NCBI RefSeq assembly: GCF_000317105.1
Contig: NC_019693.1
Span: 3,224,001 to 3,288,000, forward strand
Direction of reading: 5' to 3'
Origin: Oscillatoria acuminata PCC 6304
GTDB taxonomy: Bacteria; Cyanobacteriota; Cyanobacteriia; Cyanobacteriales; Laspinemataceae
Length of the DNA stretch: 64,000 bases
This document shows positions 39,462 to 48,534 of the stretch, piece after piece. The position numbers and the translations under genes were made by a program. A model generated the notes under the pieces. That model worked only from the letters and a program-made list of their open reading frames with translations, made no database searches and had not been told where the DNA came from. Each line of letters begins with the position of its first letter. The first letter of the stretch is position 1.

Positions 39462-40011
39462 GACAACCTCTTCTTTATGTTCCTCTGAGTTGACATTGAC
39501 CCCAGACGACTGTACCGGCTTGATGAAAGCAAATCGCAGTCGTCTGTTAAGAATCTTAGTTCTGAATAATTATTGTAGCATCACGGGTGAGGGGCATTGA
39601 TATCCGTGGGACTGTGAAAATTAGCAAAGACTTGAGGGGTAGGGATCACAGAAAAACGCGATCGCCTGGGTCTCCTCCCAGAAGCCCCCCGCAATCAATC
39701 ATCTGGGGTACTGAGACTTGTACTTTGGGATTGCCCAAAAACCGGGGGGTTGCGATAGACTATCAGCACGACTAATCGATCCGCACCAGGTGGCCCCCGG
39801 ATGTTCGGATTCTCCTGGGGTTGCTAGGGTTGAGTGGGTGCGATCGCCCTCTCCTGAAACCCCCCTTCTCCAGTTGCTGTGGCAGAGGCGATCGCGGCGA
39901 TCGCACCGAAGTTAAACTGGCCCTTGATTCCCTCAAATGAGCGGAATTTTTCAGTTGGTTTACCCCTGAAAACGCCACCCCACCTCTTCCGGATGAGCAA
40001 GCATTTTAGCT
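39462..40011. other. Non-coding stretch, nothing recognised
   Basis: Divergent region between the Cys-rich protein and the lipoprotein gene, with several GCGATCGC octamers. No gene, RNA or strong hairpin identified. Confidence 0.4.
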
Positions 40012-40461
40012 GTGAATTCTAACCCCTATAACCGCTATTTTTTTGACGTTATGGCTGTCACTGTCATGTTCCGGGCCTTAAATCAAACTGTTAAAATTGG
40101 CTCTTTATCTTTAATGATTGCTGGACTTTGGGGCTGTACCAATTTGGTTAAGTCGGGAGTTGGCGTTACCGATATTGAGCAGATCCACAGCAATTGGCAG
40201 AACCAAGATACTGTGTATTTAAAAGGCACAGTTGAAAATCGTGCACCGTTTCTGCAATCGGGTGCTTATCAACTTCAGGATGCCACAGGAGCAATTTGGG
40301 TCATCACTAATTCACCCCTTCCGAATGTGGGGGACCAGATAGTAATGAAAGGTCAAGTGACCTATCAAAGTATTCCCATTGCGGGACAAGAGTTAGGAGA
40401 AGTTTATATTAAAGAACTGGAAGAACTGGAACGGGAAAGCTCTGCACAGAATAATCTCTAA
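40012..40461 (+). CDS. Putative lipoprotein with OB-fold-like domain
   Basis: 149 aa from GTG 40012; ATG at 40051 or 40066 would give a more normal signal peptide and is probably the true start. A hydrophobic stretch ends in the lipobox-like GLWGC. The remainder (about 100 aa) has alternating strands such as DTVYLKGTVENRAPF, GAYQLQDATGAIWV and GDQIVMKGQV, resembling the bacterial OB-fold (BOF/tRNA_anti-like) pattern seen in small periplasmic proteins. Function unknown. A terminator follows at 40595. Confidence 0.7.
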   Translation: MNSNPYNRYFFDVMAVTVMFRALNQTVKIGSLSLMIAGLWGCTNLVKSGVGVTDIEQIHSNWQNQDTVYLKGTVENRAPFLQSGAYQLQDATGAIWVITNSPLPNVGDQIVMKGQVTYQSIPIAGQELGEVYIKELEELERESSAQNNL

Positions 40462-40522
40462 AATTGGGAGCATTTTGAAAAGAGACCTAACCGCCGGTGC
40501 CCCCTTCCCACCTCTCCTAAGG

Positions 40523-40543
40523 CCCTCTCCTAAGAGGAGAGGG
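40523..40543. repeat. GC-rich palindromic repeat
   Basis: CCCTCTCCT / AGGAGAGGG hairpin around a TAAG-like centre, preceded by AGAGACCTAAC. Same family as 4117-4205. Confidence 0.7.
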
Positions 40544-40594
40544 AGAATAAGGAAATTTTTTTTATTGCTGGAAGGGGGAGAAAGACAGGGGAGA

Positions 40595-40627
40595 AGAAAC
40601 CGGGTTTTTTGAATCATCCCGGTTTCT
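40595..40627. terminator. Bidirectional terminator between lipoprotein and gor
   Basis: AGAAACCGGG / CCCGGTTTCT perfect 10-bp stem followed by a T-run on the plus strand, sited 11 bp beyond the gor stop. It appears built from the AGAAACCGGGTTTCT repeat. Confidence 0.8.
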
Positions 40628-40638
40628 TTTTTTGGGAA

Positions 40639-41985
40639 TTAACGTAAAGTTACAAACTCTTCGGCAGTGGAAGGATGAATGCCGATGGTGGCATCAAAGT
40701 CTTTTTTCGTCGCTCCCATATTGACAGCAATGGCTAACCCTTGAACGATTTCGGCAGCATCTTTCCCGACCATATGAACCCCTAAAATGCGGTCGGTGGT
40801 TTTGTCCACAATTAATTTAATCATCACCTTTTCATCGGCATCAGTGAGACTATAAAACATGGGACGGAATTTGGCGCGATAGATGGTTAAATTGTCGCCT
40901 ACTTTGTCTCGGGCTTCCTCTTCAGTCAAGCCGACAGTCGAGGCTTCTGGCTGGGAAAAGACGGCGGTGGGGATGCCGGTATGGTTAATATGGCGGGGGA
41001 TGTGTCCAAAGACGGTATCGGCAAAAGCGCGACCTTCAGCGATCGCCACGGGGGTTAAATTGATGCGATCGGTACAATCTCCCACAGCATAGATATGGGA
41101 TTGATTGGTGCAACTATCCGCACTCACGGCGATCGCACCGAGAATCACTTCTACCCCAGCATTCTCTAAGTTTAACGAGCTTAAATTCGGTTTCCGACCC
41201 GTTGCACAGAGTAACGCATCGACGGTGACTGGCTCATTTTCTTCTCCAGCAAACATCAACTTTAATCCGTCATCAGTTTTTTCAATCTTCTCCAGAGTTG
41301 TCTGAGTTTTGAATTGAATCCCATGTTTAGTCATGCCTTCTTGAATGTTCTGGGCAATATCCTGATCGAAGCCATGTAAAATGTAGTCGCGGCGAATAAT
41401 TTCGGTGACTTCTGCCCCCAACCCATTCATAATCGAAGCAAACTCGACGCCGATATAACCGCCACCCCAAACAGCGAACCGTTTGGGAAATTCCTTCAGG
41501 TGGAACATTTCATTGGAGGTGATGGTATGTTCGATGCCCTCAATATCTGGTTTCTGCGGTTTTCCTCCCACTGCAATCAAGATTTTGGCGGCTGTGACTT
41601 TGCGATCGCCGACTTCAATGGTGTGGGGATCAACAAAAGTAGCCATTTCTTGGATTAACTCAACTCCGGCTTTTTCCAGATTATTAATGTGAATCTGATT
41701 CAGGCGCATCACTTCTTTCTGAACCACTTCCACCAGCTTATTCCAATCAAAATTGGGTTCTGCTTTGTCCCAACCGTAACCCACAGCATTTTGATAGAGT
41801 TTGGAAAACTGAGATGCATACACCATTAATTTTTTGGGAACGCAACCCCGAATGACACAGGTCCCTCCCACTAAATCTCCTTCAGCGATCGCCACTTTAG
41901 CCCCATAAGAGGCAGCCCGTTTCGATGCTGCTAATCCCCCAGAACCCGCACCTATCACAAATAGGTCATAGTCAAAGTCTGTCAT
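40639..41985 (-). CDS. gor: Glutathione-disulfide reductase
   Basis: 448 aa FAD/NADPH pyridine nucleotide-disulfide oxidoreductase. N-terminal FAD motif GAGSGGLAA, redox-active disulfide in GGTCVIRGCVPKK (Cys43, Cys48), an NADPH-binding GGGYIGVEF, the FAD motif YAVGDCTDR and the C-terminal base in GIHPSTAEEF. CVIRGC instead of CVNVGC is typical of cyanobacterial and plant-type glutathione reductases. Keeps glutathione reduced in the cytosol. Its upstream region holds the G/C-rich repeat block at 42039-42233. Confidence 0.93.
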   Translation of the reverse strand: MTDFDYDLFVIGAGSGGLAASKRAASYGAKVAIAEGDLVGGTCVIRGCVPKKLMVYASQFSKLYQNAVGYGWDKAEPNFDWNKLVEVVQKEVMRLNQIHINNLEKAGVELIQEMATFVDPHTIEVGDRKVTAAKILIAVGGKPQKPDIEGIEHTITSNEMFHLKEFPKRFAVWGGGYIGVEFASIMNGLGAEVTEIIRRDYILHGFDQDIAQNIQEGMTKHGIQFKTQTTLEKIEKTDDGLKLMFAGEENEPVTVDALLCATGRKPNLSSLNLENAGVEVILGAIAVSADSCTNQSHIYAVGDCTDRINLTPVAIAEGRAFADTVFGHIPRHINHTGIPTAVFSQPEASTVGLTEEEARDKVGDNLTIYRAKFRPMFYSLTDADEKVMIKLIVDKTTDRILGVHMVGKDAAEIVQGLAIAVNMGATKKDFDATIGIHPSTAEEFVTLR

Positions 41986-42038
41986 CTAATTCACTCCGTT
42001 TGTCTTCTTTTACTAACAGGGTAATCCGTTTCGCGAGG

Positions 42039-42233
42039 CGATGGGGGGATGGGGGAGAGACGGGAGATAGGGGAGGATGGGGAGACGGGGGAGAGATGGG
42101 AGAGACGGGAGATTTTCAACGTCACGACTTCAGTCGTTTCTTCTCCCCCAACCTCCCCATCCTCCCCATCCTCCCCATCCTCCCCATCCTCCCCATCCTC
42201 CCCATCCTCCCCATCCTCCCAACCTCCCCCATC
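42039..42233. repeat. G-rich/C-rich inverted block
   Basis: A purine-rich left arm (repeats of GGGGGAGA, GGGAGA, GGATGGGGA; 42039-42110) faces a pyrimidine-rich right arm (42141-42233). The centre carries an ACGACTT/CAGTCGT mini-palindrome. The arms are roughly inverse complements, so a long imperfect cruciform or triplex-type structure is possible. It lies just upstream of gor. Confidence 0.75.
42152..42214. repeat. 9-bp tandem repeat (CCTCCCCAT)n
   Basis: Seven exact head-to-tail copies of CCTCCCCAT, with degenerate copies on both sides. The same 9-mer occurs in frame inside the cheA-like gene near 45692-45719. Confidence 0.95.
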
Positions 42234-43020
42234 CCTCCGTATAAATACTAACAAAGACCTCCGTAGCGTTACGGAGAAATAATTGATGACAAATACGGAT
42301 GTTCTAAAACAGAGGAAACGTTAAACTATAGAATATTGGAAAAGTTAGCTTTTCTAGGGGTTGAAGAAATCATAAATTTCCCCTCAGTTGTAGAAGGAGA
42401 TGAGAAGATTGATGATTTTATCGGATATCGCAGATTGGTCTATTTAATAATTCAAGTGATTAGGGCTAATCGCTGAATTTCACAGCGATGGGTTAGGAAT
42501 TAAATTGAGAGGAGAAAAAACTTAGTTTCCCCGTTGGTGATTGGCGACTAGTTCCCAGAGATTTTATCATAAAACCTGTTACTTTCTTAGCCCTGAACCG
42601 ACGGCTGAGGAGGAGCAGGGTTTTCAAGTTGGTTTGGTGAACTCCGAAAGAAAAGATTTAAAAATCAGCATGATGGCTGATGCGATCGCCCTAGGTCCGG
42701 GAGTTATAATCTAAACTATACTCTCTGACCAAATTTACATGAATTAAGTCATTTTAGATGCAAAGCCTCCGGGGATGCCCAATAGCAAATTGTTAAAAAA
42801 TCATGATAAATTAGGGGTCTACTTTCCTTGAATGTTACAATGATAACAGCGTTAACCTGAGACTTGAGATAAACTATAGAAGCTGCTCAAACTTGAAAAG
42901 TAGGAGTTAAATTAATAAACATCTGAAGCATCGCCTATTTATGCTAAAGCTAAGTCTAGCAACAGCAAACCCTTTAAAAATAATTTCGTAAAATTCAAGT
43001 CTAAATACAGAGGGGGATTT

Positions 43021-44199
43021 ATGGTGGAAAACACGACAGTTCAACCGCAGAAACTAGAGCAGGTTCGCAGTGCCGCAGCCCAGCTTGTCGGGTCACCGAC
43101 TAAGGCATTACAAAAAATTGTGACCAACAATCTATCCGGGCGACTGACGATTCGAGATACATCGGATCCTTCCGTCTTTTGGCGAGTCCATTTTGGCAAT
43201 GGAAAGGTGCATTTTGCCAGTAGCCTAACGGGATATAAGGAGCGCCTGAGTTATTACCTCTCTCGGTTCTGTCCAGAACTGAAAGAGCTTTCCCTAGAAG
43301 GGTTTCAGTCGGATTACCAAGGGATTTGCCATTACTGGAAAACGGGGAAAATTTCCTTACAACAGGCGCGGGAAGTCTTACTTAAACTAACCCAAGAAGC
43401 ATTGTTGCAGGTCCTCAACTTACCCCAAGCAGGACTGGAATTTGAAAAGACAGTGGGACTGGACCCAATTCTGCTTTCCCTGCCGTTCAAGCAGACGATT
43501 TTACCAATGCGGGAAGCGATTGGGAAATGGGGAAAAATTAGGGCAGAAATTGCCTCGCCGTTTCAGAGAGTTTTTATTAAAAATTTAGAGCAAATCCCTA
43601 AACTACTTTGGCCGACATTTAAAAATATTGAAGGGATTAAACGGCTGATTGAAGTGTTAAATCGAGGCGGGTGTCTGTATGAAGTGGCCCAAGGTTTGAA
43701 AATTGATGTTCTGTCTTTAGCACTGTTACTGCAACCTTTGATACAAGCGGAAGCGGTGGGGGTGAAACCCTATCAGTCAGAAAAGGTAGGAAATGGGCCG
43801 ATTATTGCTTGTATTGATGATAGTAAAACAACTCAACGGCACGTTCGGGCGATTTTGCAGGCAGCAGGATATCGCTGTTTGATGTTAACGGAACCGGCGA
43901 AAGCCTTAACGACTTTGGCGCGATATAAACCGGCGTTGGTGTTGATGGATATTAATATGCCAGAAATTAATGGTTATGAACTCTGCCGGATGTTGCGCCA
44001 GTCGAGTTTGTTGCAGGAGATTCCGATTGTGATGTTAACGGGACGGGATGGGATTATCGATAAAATGCGATCGCGGATGGTGGGGGCAAATGATTATATC
44101 ACCAAACCCTTTGATGCCCAACAACTCTTGAAGGCGATCGAAATGCAGTTACTCGGCACGGCAGATTCTGAAGGGGAAACGATTCTACAAACCGGCTGA
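43021..44199 (+). CDS. PATAN (DUF4388)-REC response regulator, PatA/PixG-like
   Basis: 392 aa. The N-terminal PATAN/DUF4388 region contains SGRLTIRD, FWRVHFGNGKVHFAS and a conserved middle helix bundle (residues about 25-250). A C-terminal receiver follows (IACIDDSKTTQ, acceptor Asp in LMDINMPEINGYE, Lys in YITKPF). This architecture matches PatA, PixG and PilG of cyanobacteria, which work with CheW and CheA homologues in phototaxis, pili or heterocyst patterning. Here it heads such a cluster: a cheW gene starts 99 bp downstream, then a hybrid cheA. Confidence 0.9.
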   Translation: MVENTTVQPQKLEQVRSAAAQLVGSPTKALQKIVTNNLSGRLTIRDTSDPSVFWRVHFGNGKVHFASSLTGYKERLSYYLSRFCPELKELSLEGFQSDYQGICHYWKTGKISLQQAREVLLKLTQEALLQVLNLPQAGLEFEKTVGLDPILLSLPFKQTILPMREAIGKWGKIRAEIASPFQRVFIKNLEQIPKLLWPTFKNIEGIKRLIEVLNRGGCLYEVAQGLKIDVLSLALLLQPLIQAEAVGVKPYQSEKVGNGPIIACIDDSKTTQRHVRAILQAAGYRCLMLTEPAKALTTLARYKPALVLMDINMPEINGYELCRMLRQSSLLQEIPIVMLTGRDGIIDKMRSRMVGANDYITKPFDAQQLLKAIEMQLLGTADSEGETILQTG

Positions 44200-44238
44200 G
44201 TTCACATCATTTCCCTGGGGAATGAACTATTGTCATCT

Positions 44239-44262
44239 ATAGCAATATAGCAATATAGCAAT
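44239..44262. repeat. 8-bp tandem repeat (ATAGCAAT)x3
   Basis: Three exact copies of ATAGCAAT in the 99-bp gap between the PATAN-REC and cheW-like genes. Short tandem repeats of this kind are common in filamentous cyanobacteria. Confidence 0.9.
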
Positions 44263-44298
44263 CGGATTGGAACCGGCCATTTAAAGTGCTATAGGATA

Positions 44299-44856
44299 AT
44301 GGGGAAAATGCTTAGAACCTATGCAACTCTGCAATTAAGTCCCACTGTACAAGTCGTGGTCCCGAAGGAGCAAGTGGTAGATGAAATTACCTTATTGCGA
44401 CGGCAAATTTGTCCGATTCCTGGAGTTCCCGAGGCAATTTTAGGGGTGGTGAATATCTCCGGTAAGCTGCTGTGGGTGATTGATTTGGCTGATTTTTTGA
44501 CGGAGGTTTTGGGACTGATGCACCGATCGCCCTCGCGAGGGGATGAGTTAACTTTGGTTTTGATTCGCAAGGACCCCACCCCAGAACAGGACCAGGTGGA
44601 GGAAGAATCCACCGTCACGCCTTTAGCTTGTGTCGTCAGCGATCGCCTTGCCACCCTCACCCTTAATTCCAGGCACTTTACACCCATTCCCGATCCCTGG
44701 AAACCCTTACTCCGTCCCCTCTTCTCCGGTTTAACTTGGCTCGAACCCCCCACCGATGCCGCAGTGCCTCGGTTTCCTGTGGGATTGCTCCAAGTGAGCG
44801 CCCTATTTGAGGCCCTCAGTCGGCATAGTTCACCCACTGCCGGAGAATTTCGATGA
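44299..44856 (+). CDS. CheW-like adaptor protein
   Basis: 185 aa, single CheW domain: VVPKEQVVDEI, IPGVPEAILGVVNISGKLL and VIDLADFL match the SH3-like CheW fold. It should couple a receptor to the kinase encoded next. The stop codon overlaps the start of the cheA-like gene in an ATGA, so translation is coupled. The C-terminal ~50 residues are unremarkable. Confidence 0.9.
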   Translation: MGKMLRTYATLQLSPTVQVVVPKEQVVDEITLLRRQICPIPGVPEAILGVVNISGKLLWVIDLADFLTEVLGLMHRSPSRGDELTLVLIRKDPTPEQDQVEEESTVTPLACVVSDRLATLTLNSRHFTPIPDPWKPLLRPLFSGLTWLEPPTDAAVPRFPVGLLQVSALFEALSRHSSPTAGEFR

Positions 44857-47501
44857 TAACATCCAATCACGAAGCCTCTGCGCCGGAAAATCGCCCCCGC
44901 GACTCCTTTGCGATCGCCAACATCGACCCAGAAGCATTCCACTGCTTCCTCCATGAAGAAGCACCGGAATGCTTACTAGCTTTAGAACAAGGTATCCAGT
45001 GTTTAAGCAGCAACGCCGCCACTCAGGAGAACCTCGACGCTGCCTACCCTGACCTAATTCGTGCCGCGCATACCCTCAAAGGCGGTGCCGGAATGGTGGG
45101 GTTGCAGCAACTCTCCCACCTGGCACACTATCTCGAAGAGTTATTAATCGCCCTGAATCAGGGACGAGTCCCTCACTTACGTTCCGCCTACGAACTCTTA
45201 TCTTTGAGTCTCGATCCCATTGGGGATTTACTCATGCGCGCTTGGAATGGCAATGACTCCCAAACCTCCGATCTCCGACTTCAGAACCTGATCGTCACGC
45301 TCGATCGCTTTGTCCAAGATTTACCCCCTCCAATTCCAGAGAGTTTGGAAACAGAAGGCGTCAAGGAGGAATTCCCTCACACCACCGAGTCCCGGGTTAA
45401 CTCCTTTGTGAAAACTGCCTTGGAGGTTGATTTAGAGGACTGTCTGCAACGCCTAACGCGATCGCTGAGTGAATTAACGGACAATCCCGCCTCACCCGAC
45501 TCCTCACTCCGCAAAAGTCTCACTATTTTTTTAGAAGAATCCACTCTTTTGGGGGAAACCTTGGGGTTAGAGGAGTTAACCGCCATCAGTCGGGAAATTT
45601 CTGACTTTCTCTCCCAGGAACAAGCGCCACCGGAACAGTTAGCACAACTGGCGATCGCCCGAATTCACACCTTACGAACAGAAACTCTCACCCCATCCTC
45701 CCCATCCTCCCCATCTCCCCAATCAGAGGCAACCCGTTCCTCCATCCCAGAACGGTTTTTAAAATACCTAATTGTCAATCCCAATCCCGATCTCGCACCG
45801 GCAAATCTCACCCTACGAGTCCCCGTCACCCGCTTAGATCGGATGAGTGATACCCTCGGCAATTTAGTCATAGAATTTGATCGCCTCACCCTAGAACAAG
45901 AAAAACTCCAAACCGCGATCGCCACCCTCTCCCCCCCATCTCCCCCATCCGTAACCGCGATCGCCACCGACATCCAACAAACCCTCCATCGCCTAAAAAC
46001 CTCCCTCAACCAACTGAACCGGGACCTTACCGACTCCCGACTGATTCCCTTTGGGACACTCGCCGAACGATTTATCACCCCCTTGGAAACCCTGCAACGA
46101 CAGTATGGGAAGCAAGTCGAATTAGTCATCCAGGGAAAAGATAGGCGGGTCGATCAACCGATTTTAGAACAATTACAAACCCCCTTAACCCACCTGTTTC
46201 GCAATGCCTTCGATCATGGGATCGAGTTACCCACGGAACGCAAAGCACTGGGTAAGTCACCCACTGCTAAAATCACCTTTTCTGCCACCGTTGAAGGGTC
46301 GCAACTGGTGATTACTGTGGAAGATGATGGACGAGGGATTGATCCCCAGAAGGTTTACAAGCGTGCCTTAGCAATGGGATTAATTGACCCGGAACAGGGG
46401 TTTTCTAAAACTCTATCCCCGGAGAATTCCAACCCCAGTGAGATTTTACAATTTCTGTTCACTCCAGGATTTTCTACCGCCTCGAAAGTGACAGATTTAT
46501 CCGGACGTGGAGTGGGGTTAGATATCGTTCAACATCAAGTGGCGCGACTACGCGGCACCTTGCAAGTCGAGACAGTATTGGGACAGGGTACTAAGTTTAC
46601 CATTGCTGTTCCCTTGACCTTGAGCCGGTTGTCCGTTTATTTGTGCCAATGTCAGGACCACACTCTGGCAATTCCCGCAGATCAGACGATCGCTGTGGTG
46701 GAGTTATCCGAGGCAGAAATCAAATCCGGTGAAATTGGCGATCGCCATCAGGAAATTCCCGGACAAACGGAACCCTTGCCCATCTTTAGATTATGGGATC
46801 TGCTTCCCTACGGATCCCAGGTCCGGGAAGCAGTTGGTGCCGTGAATCCGCCCTCGGTTTGTCTGATTCTGCGGGTGAAGGGTCAAAGGGTGGCGATCGC
46901 TGTGGATGCGGTGCTCGAAGAACGTCCCGTCATGCTCAAACCCCTGGATCTGACTGTCCCCGTTCCTCCCTACGTTGCCGGTTGTACAGTCCTAGGAAGC
47001 GGTGAAGTAGTGCCGGTCCTCGCCCCGCATCACTTTCCCCCCTTACTGTTTCCCCATTCCCCCCTCAGACGAGTCGCCGATGTCTCACAGGATACAGTGG
47101 TGAGTTCCGATGCTTCTGCTCCTCATCTATTAATTGTGGATGATTCCCTCACCCTCCGCCGGATCTTGCAGGATGTCTTCGAGAGTGCCGGATTTGTCAC
47201 CACACTCTGTACTGATGGACGGGAGGCATTAACTCAACTAGCGCGATCGCCCCAGGGACAATTCCACCTGATCCTCTCCGATGTGGAAATGCCCCATTTA
47301 GATGGTTTAGGACTACTCCTGACGGTGCGATCTGACCCCCAATGGCACGACTTGCCGATGGTGATGCTCTCCTCCCGCGCCAGTCCAGAGGATATTGACA
47401 AAGGCATGGAATTAGGAGCAACTGCCTATTTTAGTAAACCTTTCAATCGGGCGATGTTAGTTGCTGCTATTCGCCAGATCCTTGTCCCGGGTAAGGGATG
47501 A
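44853..47501 (+). CDS. Hybrid CheA-type histidine kinase (P1...P3-P4-CheW-REC)
   Basis: 882 aa. P1/HPt domain with the phospho-His in AAHTLKGGAGMVG (about residue 74), a long linker, a dimerisation segment (TRLDRMSDTLGNLVIEFDRL), an HATPase domain (N box FRNAFDHGIE, G1 DDGRGID, G2 GRGVGLDIV), a CheW-like domain and a C-terminal receiver (acceptor in LSDVEMPHLDG). The linker encodes PSSPSSPSPQ from the same 9-bp repeat found at 42152-42214. This resembles PixL/PilL-type kinases. No methyl-accepting receptor or PixH-like receiver gene follows; the next feature is a MITE-like element. Confidence 0.92.
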   Translation: MITSNHEASAPENRPRDSFAIANIDPEAFHCFLHEEAPECLLALEQGIQCLSSNAATQENLDAAYPDLIRAAHTLKGGAGMVGLQQLSHLAHYLEELLIALNQGRVPHLRSAYELLSLSLDPIGDLLMRAWNGNDSQTSDLRLQNLIVTLDRFVQDLPPPIPESLETEGVKEEFPHTTESRVNSFVKTALEVDLEDCLQRLTRSLSELTDNPASPDSSLRKSLTIFLEESTLLGETLGLEELTAISREISDFLSQEQAPPEQLAQLAIARIHTLRTETLTPSSPSSPSPQSEATRSSIPERFLKYLIVNPNPDLAPANLTLRVPVTRLDRMSDTLGNLVIEFDRLTLEQEKLQTAIATLSPPSPPSVTAIATDIQQTLHRLKTSLNQLNRDLTDSRLIPFGTLAERFITPLETLQRQYGKQVELVIQGKDRRVDQPILEQLQTPLTHLFRNAFDHGIELPTERKALGKSPTAKITFSATVEGSQLVITVEDDGRGIDPQKVYKRALAMGLIDPEQGFSKTLSPENSNPSEILQFLFTPGFSTASKVTDLSGRGVGLDIVQHQVARLRGTLQVETVLGQGTKFTIAVPLTLSRLSVYLCQCQDHTLAIPADQTIAVVELSEAEIKSGEIGDRHQEIPGQTEPLPIFRLWDLLPYGSQVREAVGAVNPPSVCLILRVKGQRVAIAVDAVLEERPVMLKPLDLTVPVPPYVAGCTVLGSGEVVPVLAPHHFPPLLFPHSPLRRVADVSQDTVVSSDASAPHLLIVDDSLTLRRILQDVFESAGFVTTLCTDGREALTQLARSPQGQFHLILSDVEMPHLDGLGLLLTVRSDPQWHDLPMVMLSSRASPEDIDKGMELGATAYFSKPFNRAMLVAAIRQILVPGKG

Positions 47502-48534
47502 GGGGCATTGGGGGGCTTACAAGAGTAGGTTTTTTACGCTTAACTCCACCTCCGGTCCCCTCCCCTTAGCAAGGGTAGGGTTAGGGTGGGGTTCTTCTGA
47601 CGTGGCGCGATCGCCCCTTGCGCGTCACTCATGACAGGCGATCGCCCCTGTATGGAGCCGGGTGCCAACCTCTTTCTTCGTGAGGAGGCGATCGCCTCCA
47701 AGAGGACCCCACCCTAACCCGGACCTTGGCAAGGGGAGGGGACCGGAGGGTGCAATTAAATGTGAGGCAAATCCCCCTGAACATAAAAAACCTACTCTTG
47801 TAAGTTGGGGAGTTTGGGGGGAGGAATATCCTTTTTAACTTGGACTAAGCCTATAGATAGAGATTCTAAGTGGAAATATTATGTCTAATGATATATGTAA
47901 AAACTAATAGAAAATGTTAGATATACCTCAAGTTATAGAAAGCTAATTTTTTTCGATTAAGGTACTCCTTAAGATATATGACTTAGGTTCCTAGCGTGTT
48001 TTACTCTGGGGAGAGAAAGGGACCGATTTTAACCCTCTCATCAGGCTACATGAGAATGAATTAAGGGGGGAAGACAATCTTTAAGAGAACTTTACATAAA
48101 ACATCTGGAATTAACTCCAGCCGATGATAAACTTGGGATAAATCAGCTATTCTTCGGACTGATTGAATTCTAGTCGAAGCGACCGCAAAATAGTCCCGAT
48201 AAAATTTGTAACCGTTTTCAGGGGAACTCGACTGAGACTCATCAAACGGTCTTTAGAATCAGGAACGTTTGGCGATGGCCACTGAATTCAGTAATCCAAG
48301 AGTCCTGAAATCCAGTTCATCTTCTAAGGGTGAACTGGAGTCATTATAAAGATTGAGAAGATTGGGCATTGAACTCTAGCAGAAACATAAAAATTTCAGC
48401 TTTAGGGAATCCCAGAACCTTTAAAAAATCCTGGGATGCCATTTCAGGGGATTGATAAACTCCGTTTAAACCGGGCGATTAATGCAATCGCCAAATGCAC
48501 TGTAAATTTATGTCGTATCTATCAAGGTAAACTC
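47502..48534. other. Intergenic region with MITE-like copy B and a long AT-rich leader
   Basis: After the element at 47516-47804 about 730 bp remain without a recognised gene. The sequence is AT-rich, ending with AAGG 7 nt upstream of ATG 48535. An upstream ATG at 48436 is in frame but the added 33 residues look unlike the family. Confidence 0.45.
47516..47804. repeat. MITE-like inverted-repeat element, copy B
   Basis: 289 bp bounded by CTTACAAGAGTAGG at the left and CCTACTCTTGTAAG at the right, so the terminal 14 bp are perfectly inverted. Inside are the CCGGTCCCCTCCCCTT / GGGTTAGGGTGGGGTTCTT arms and a GCGATCGC-rich core that matches copy A (8855-9169) in opposite orientation. No coding sequence. 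Confidence 0.8.

Larger units (their letters stand above)
41986..43020. other. Long intergenic region with purine/pyrimidine repeat block
   Basis: The first 250 bp hold the G-rich/C-rich inverted block and the 9-mer array. The remaining ~780 bp are AT-rich with no gene I can support. An open stretch at about 42266-42474 encodes a plausible-looking 46-residue peptide from a TTG but has no good start. Confidence 0.5.

Noticed and set aside
42049-42282. Overlapping plus- and minus-strand frames of Pro/Ser or Gly/Glu/Asp repeats
   Set aside because: Produced by the microsatellite; stop-free repeats give long frames on both strands with no protein character.
42266-42474. Open stretch ending at 42474 with a protein-like tail (46 codons from a TTG)
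   Set aside because: No ATG/GTG start, no ribosome-binding site and no recognisable family; could be a decayed gene but not supportable.
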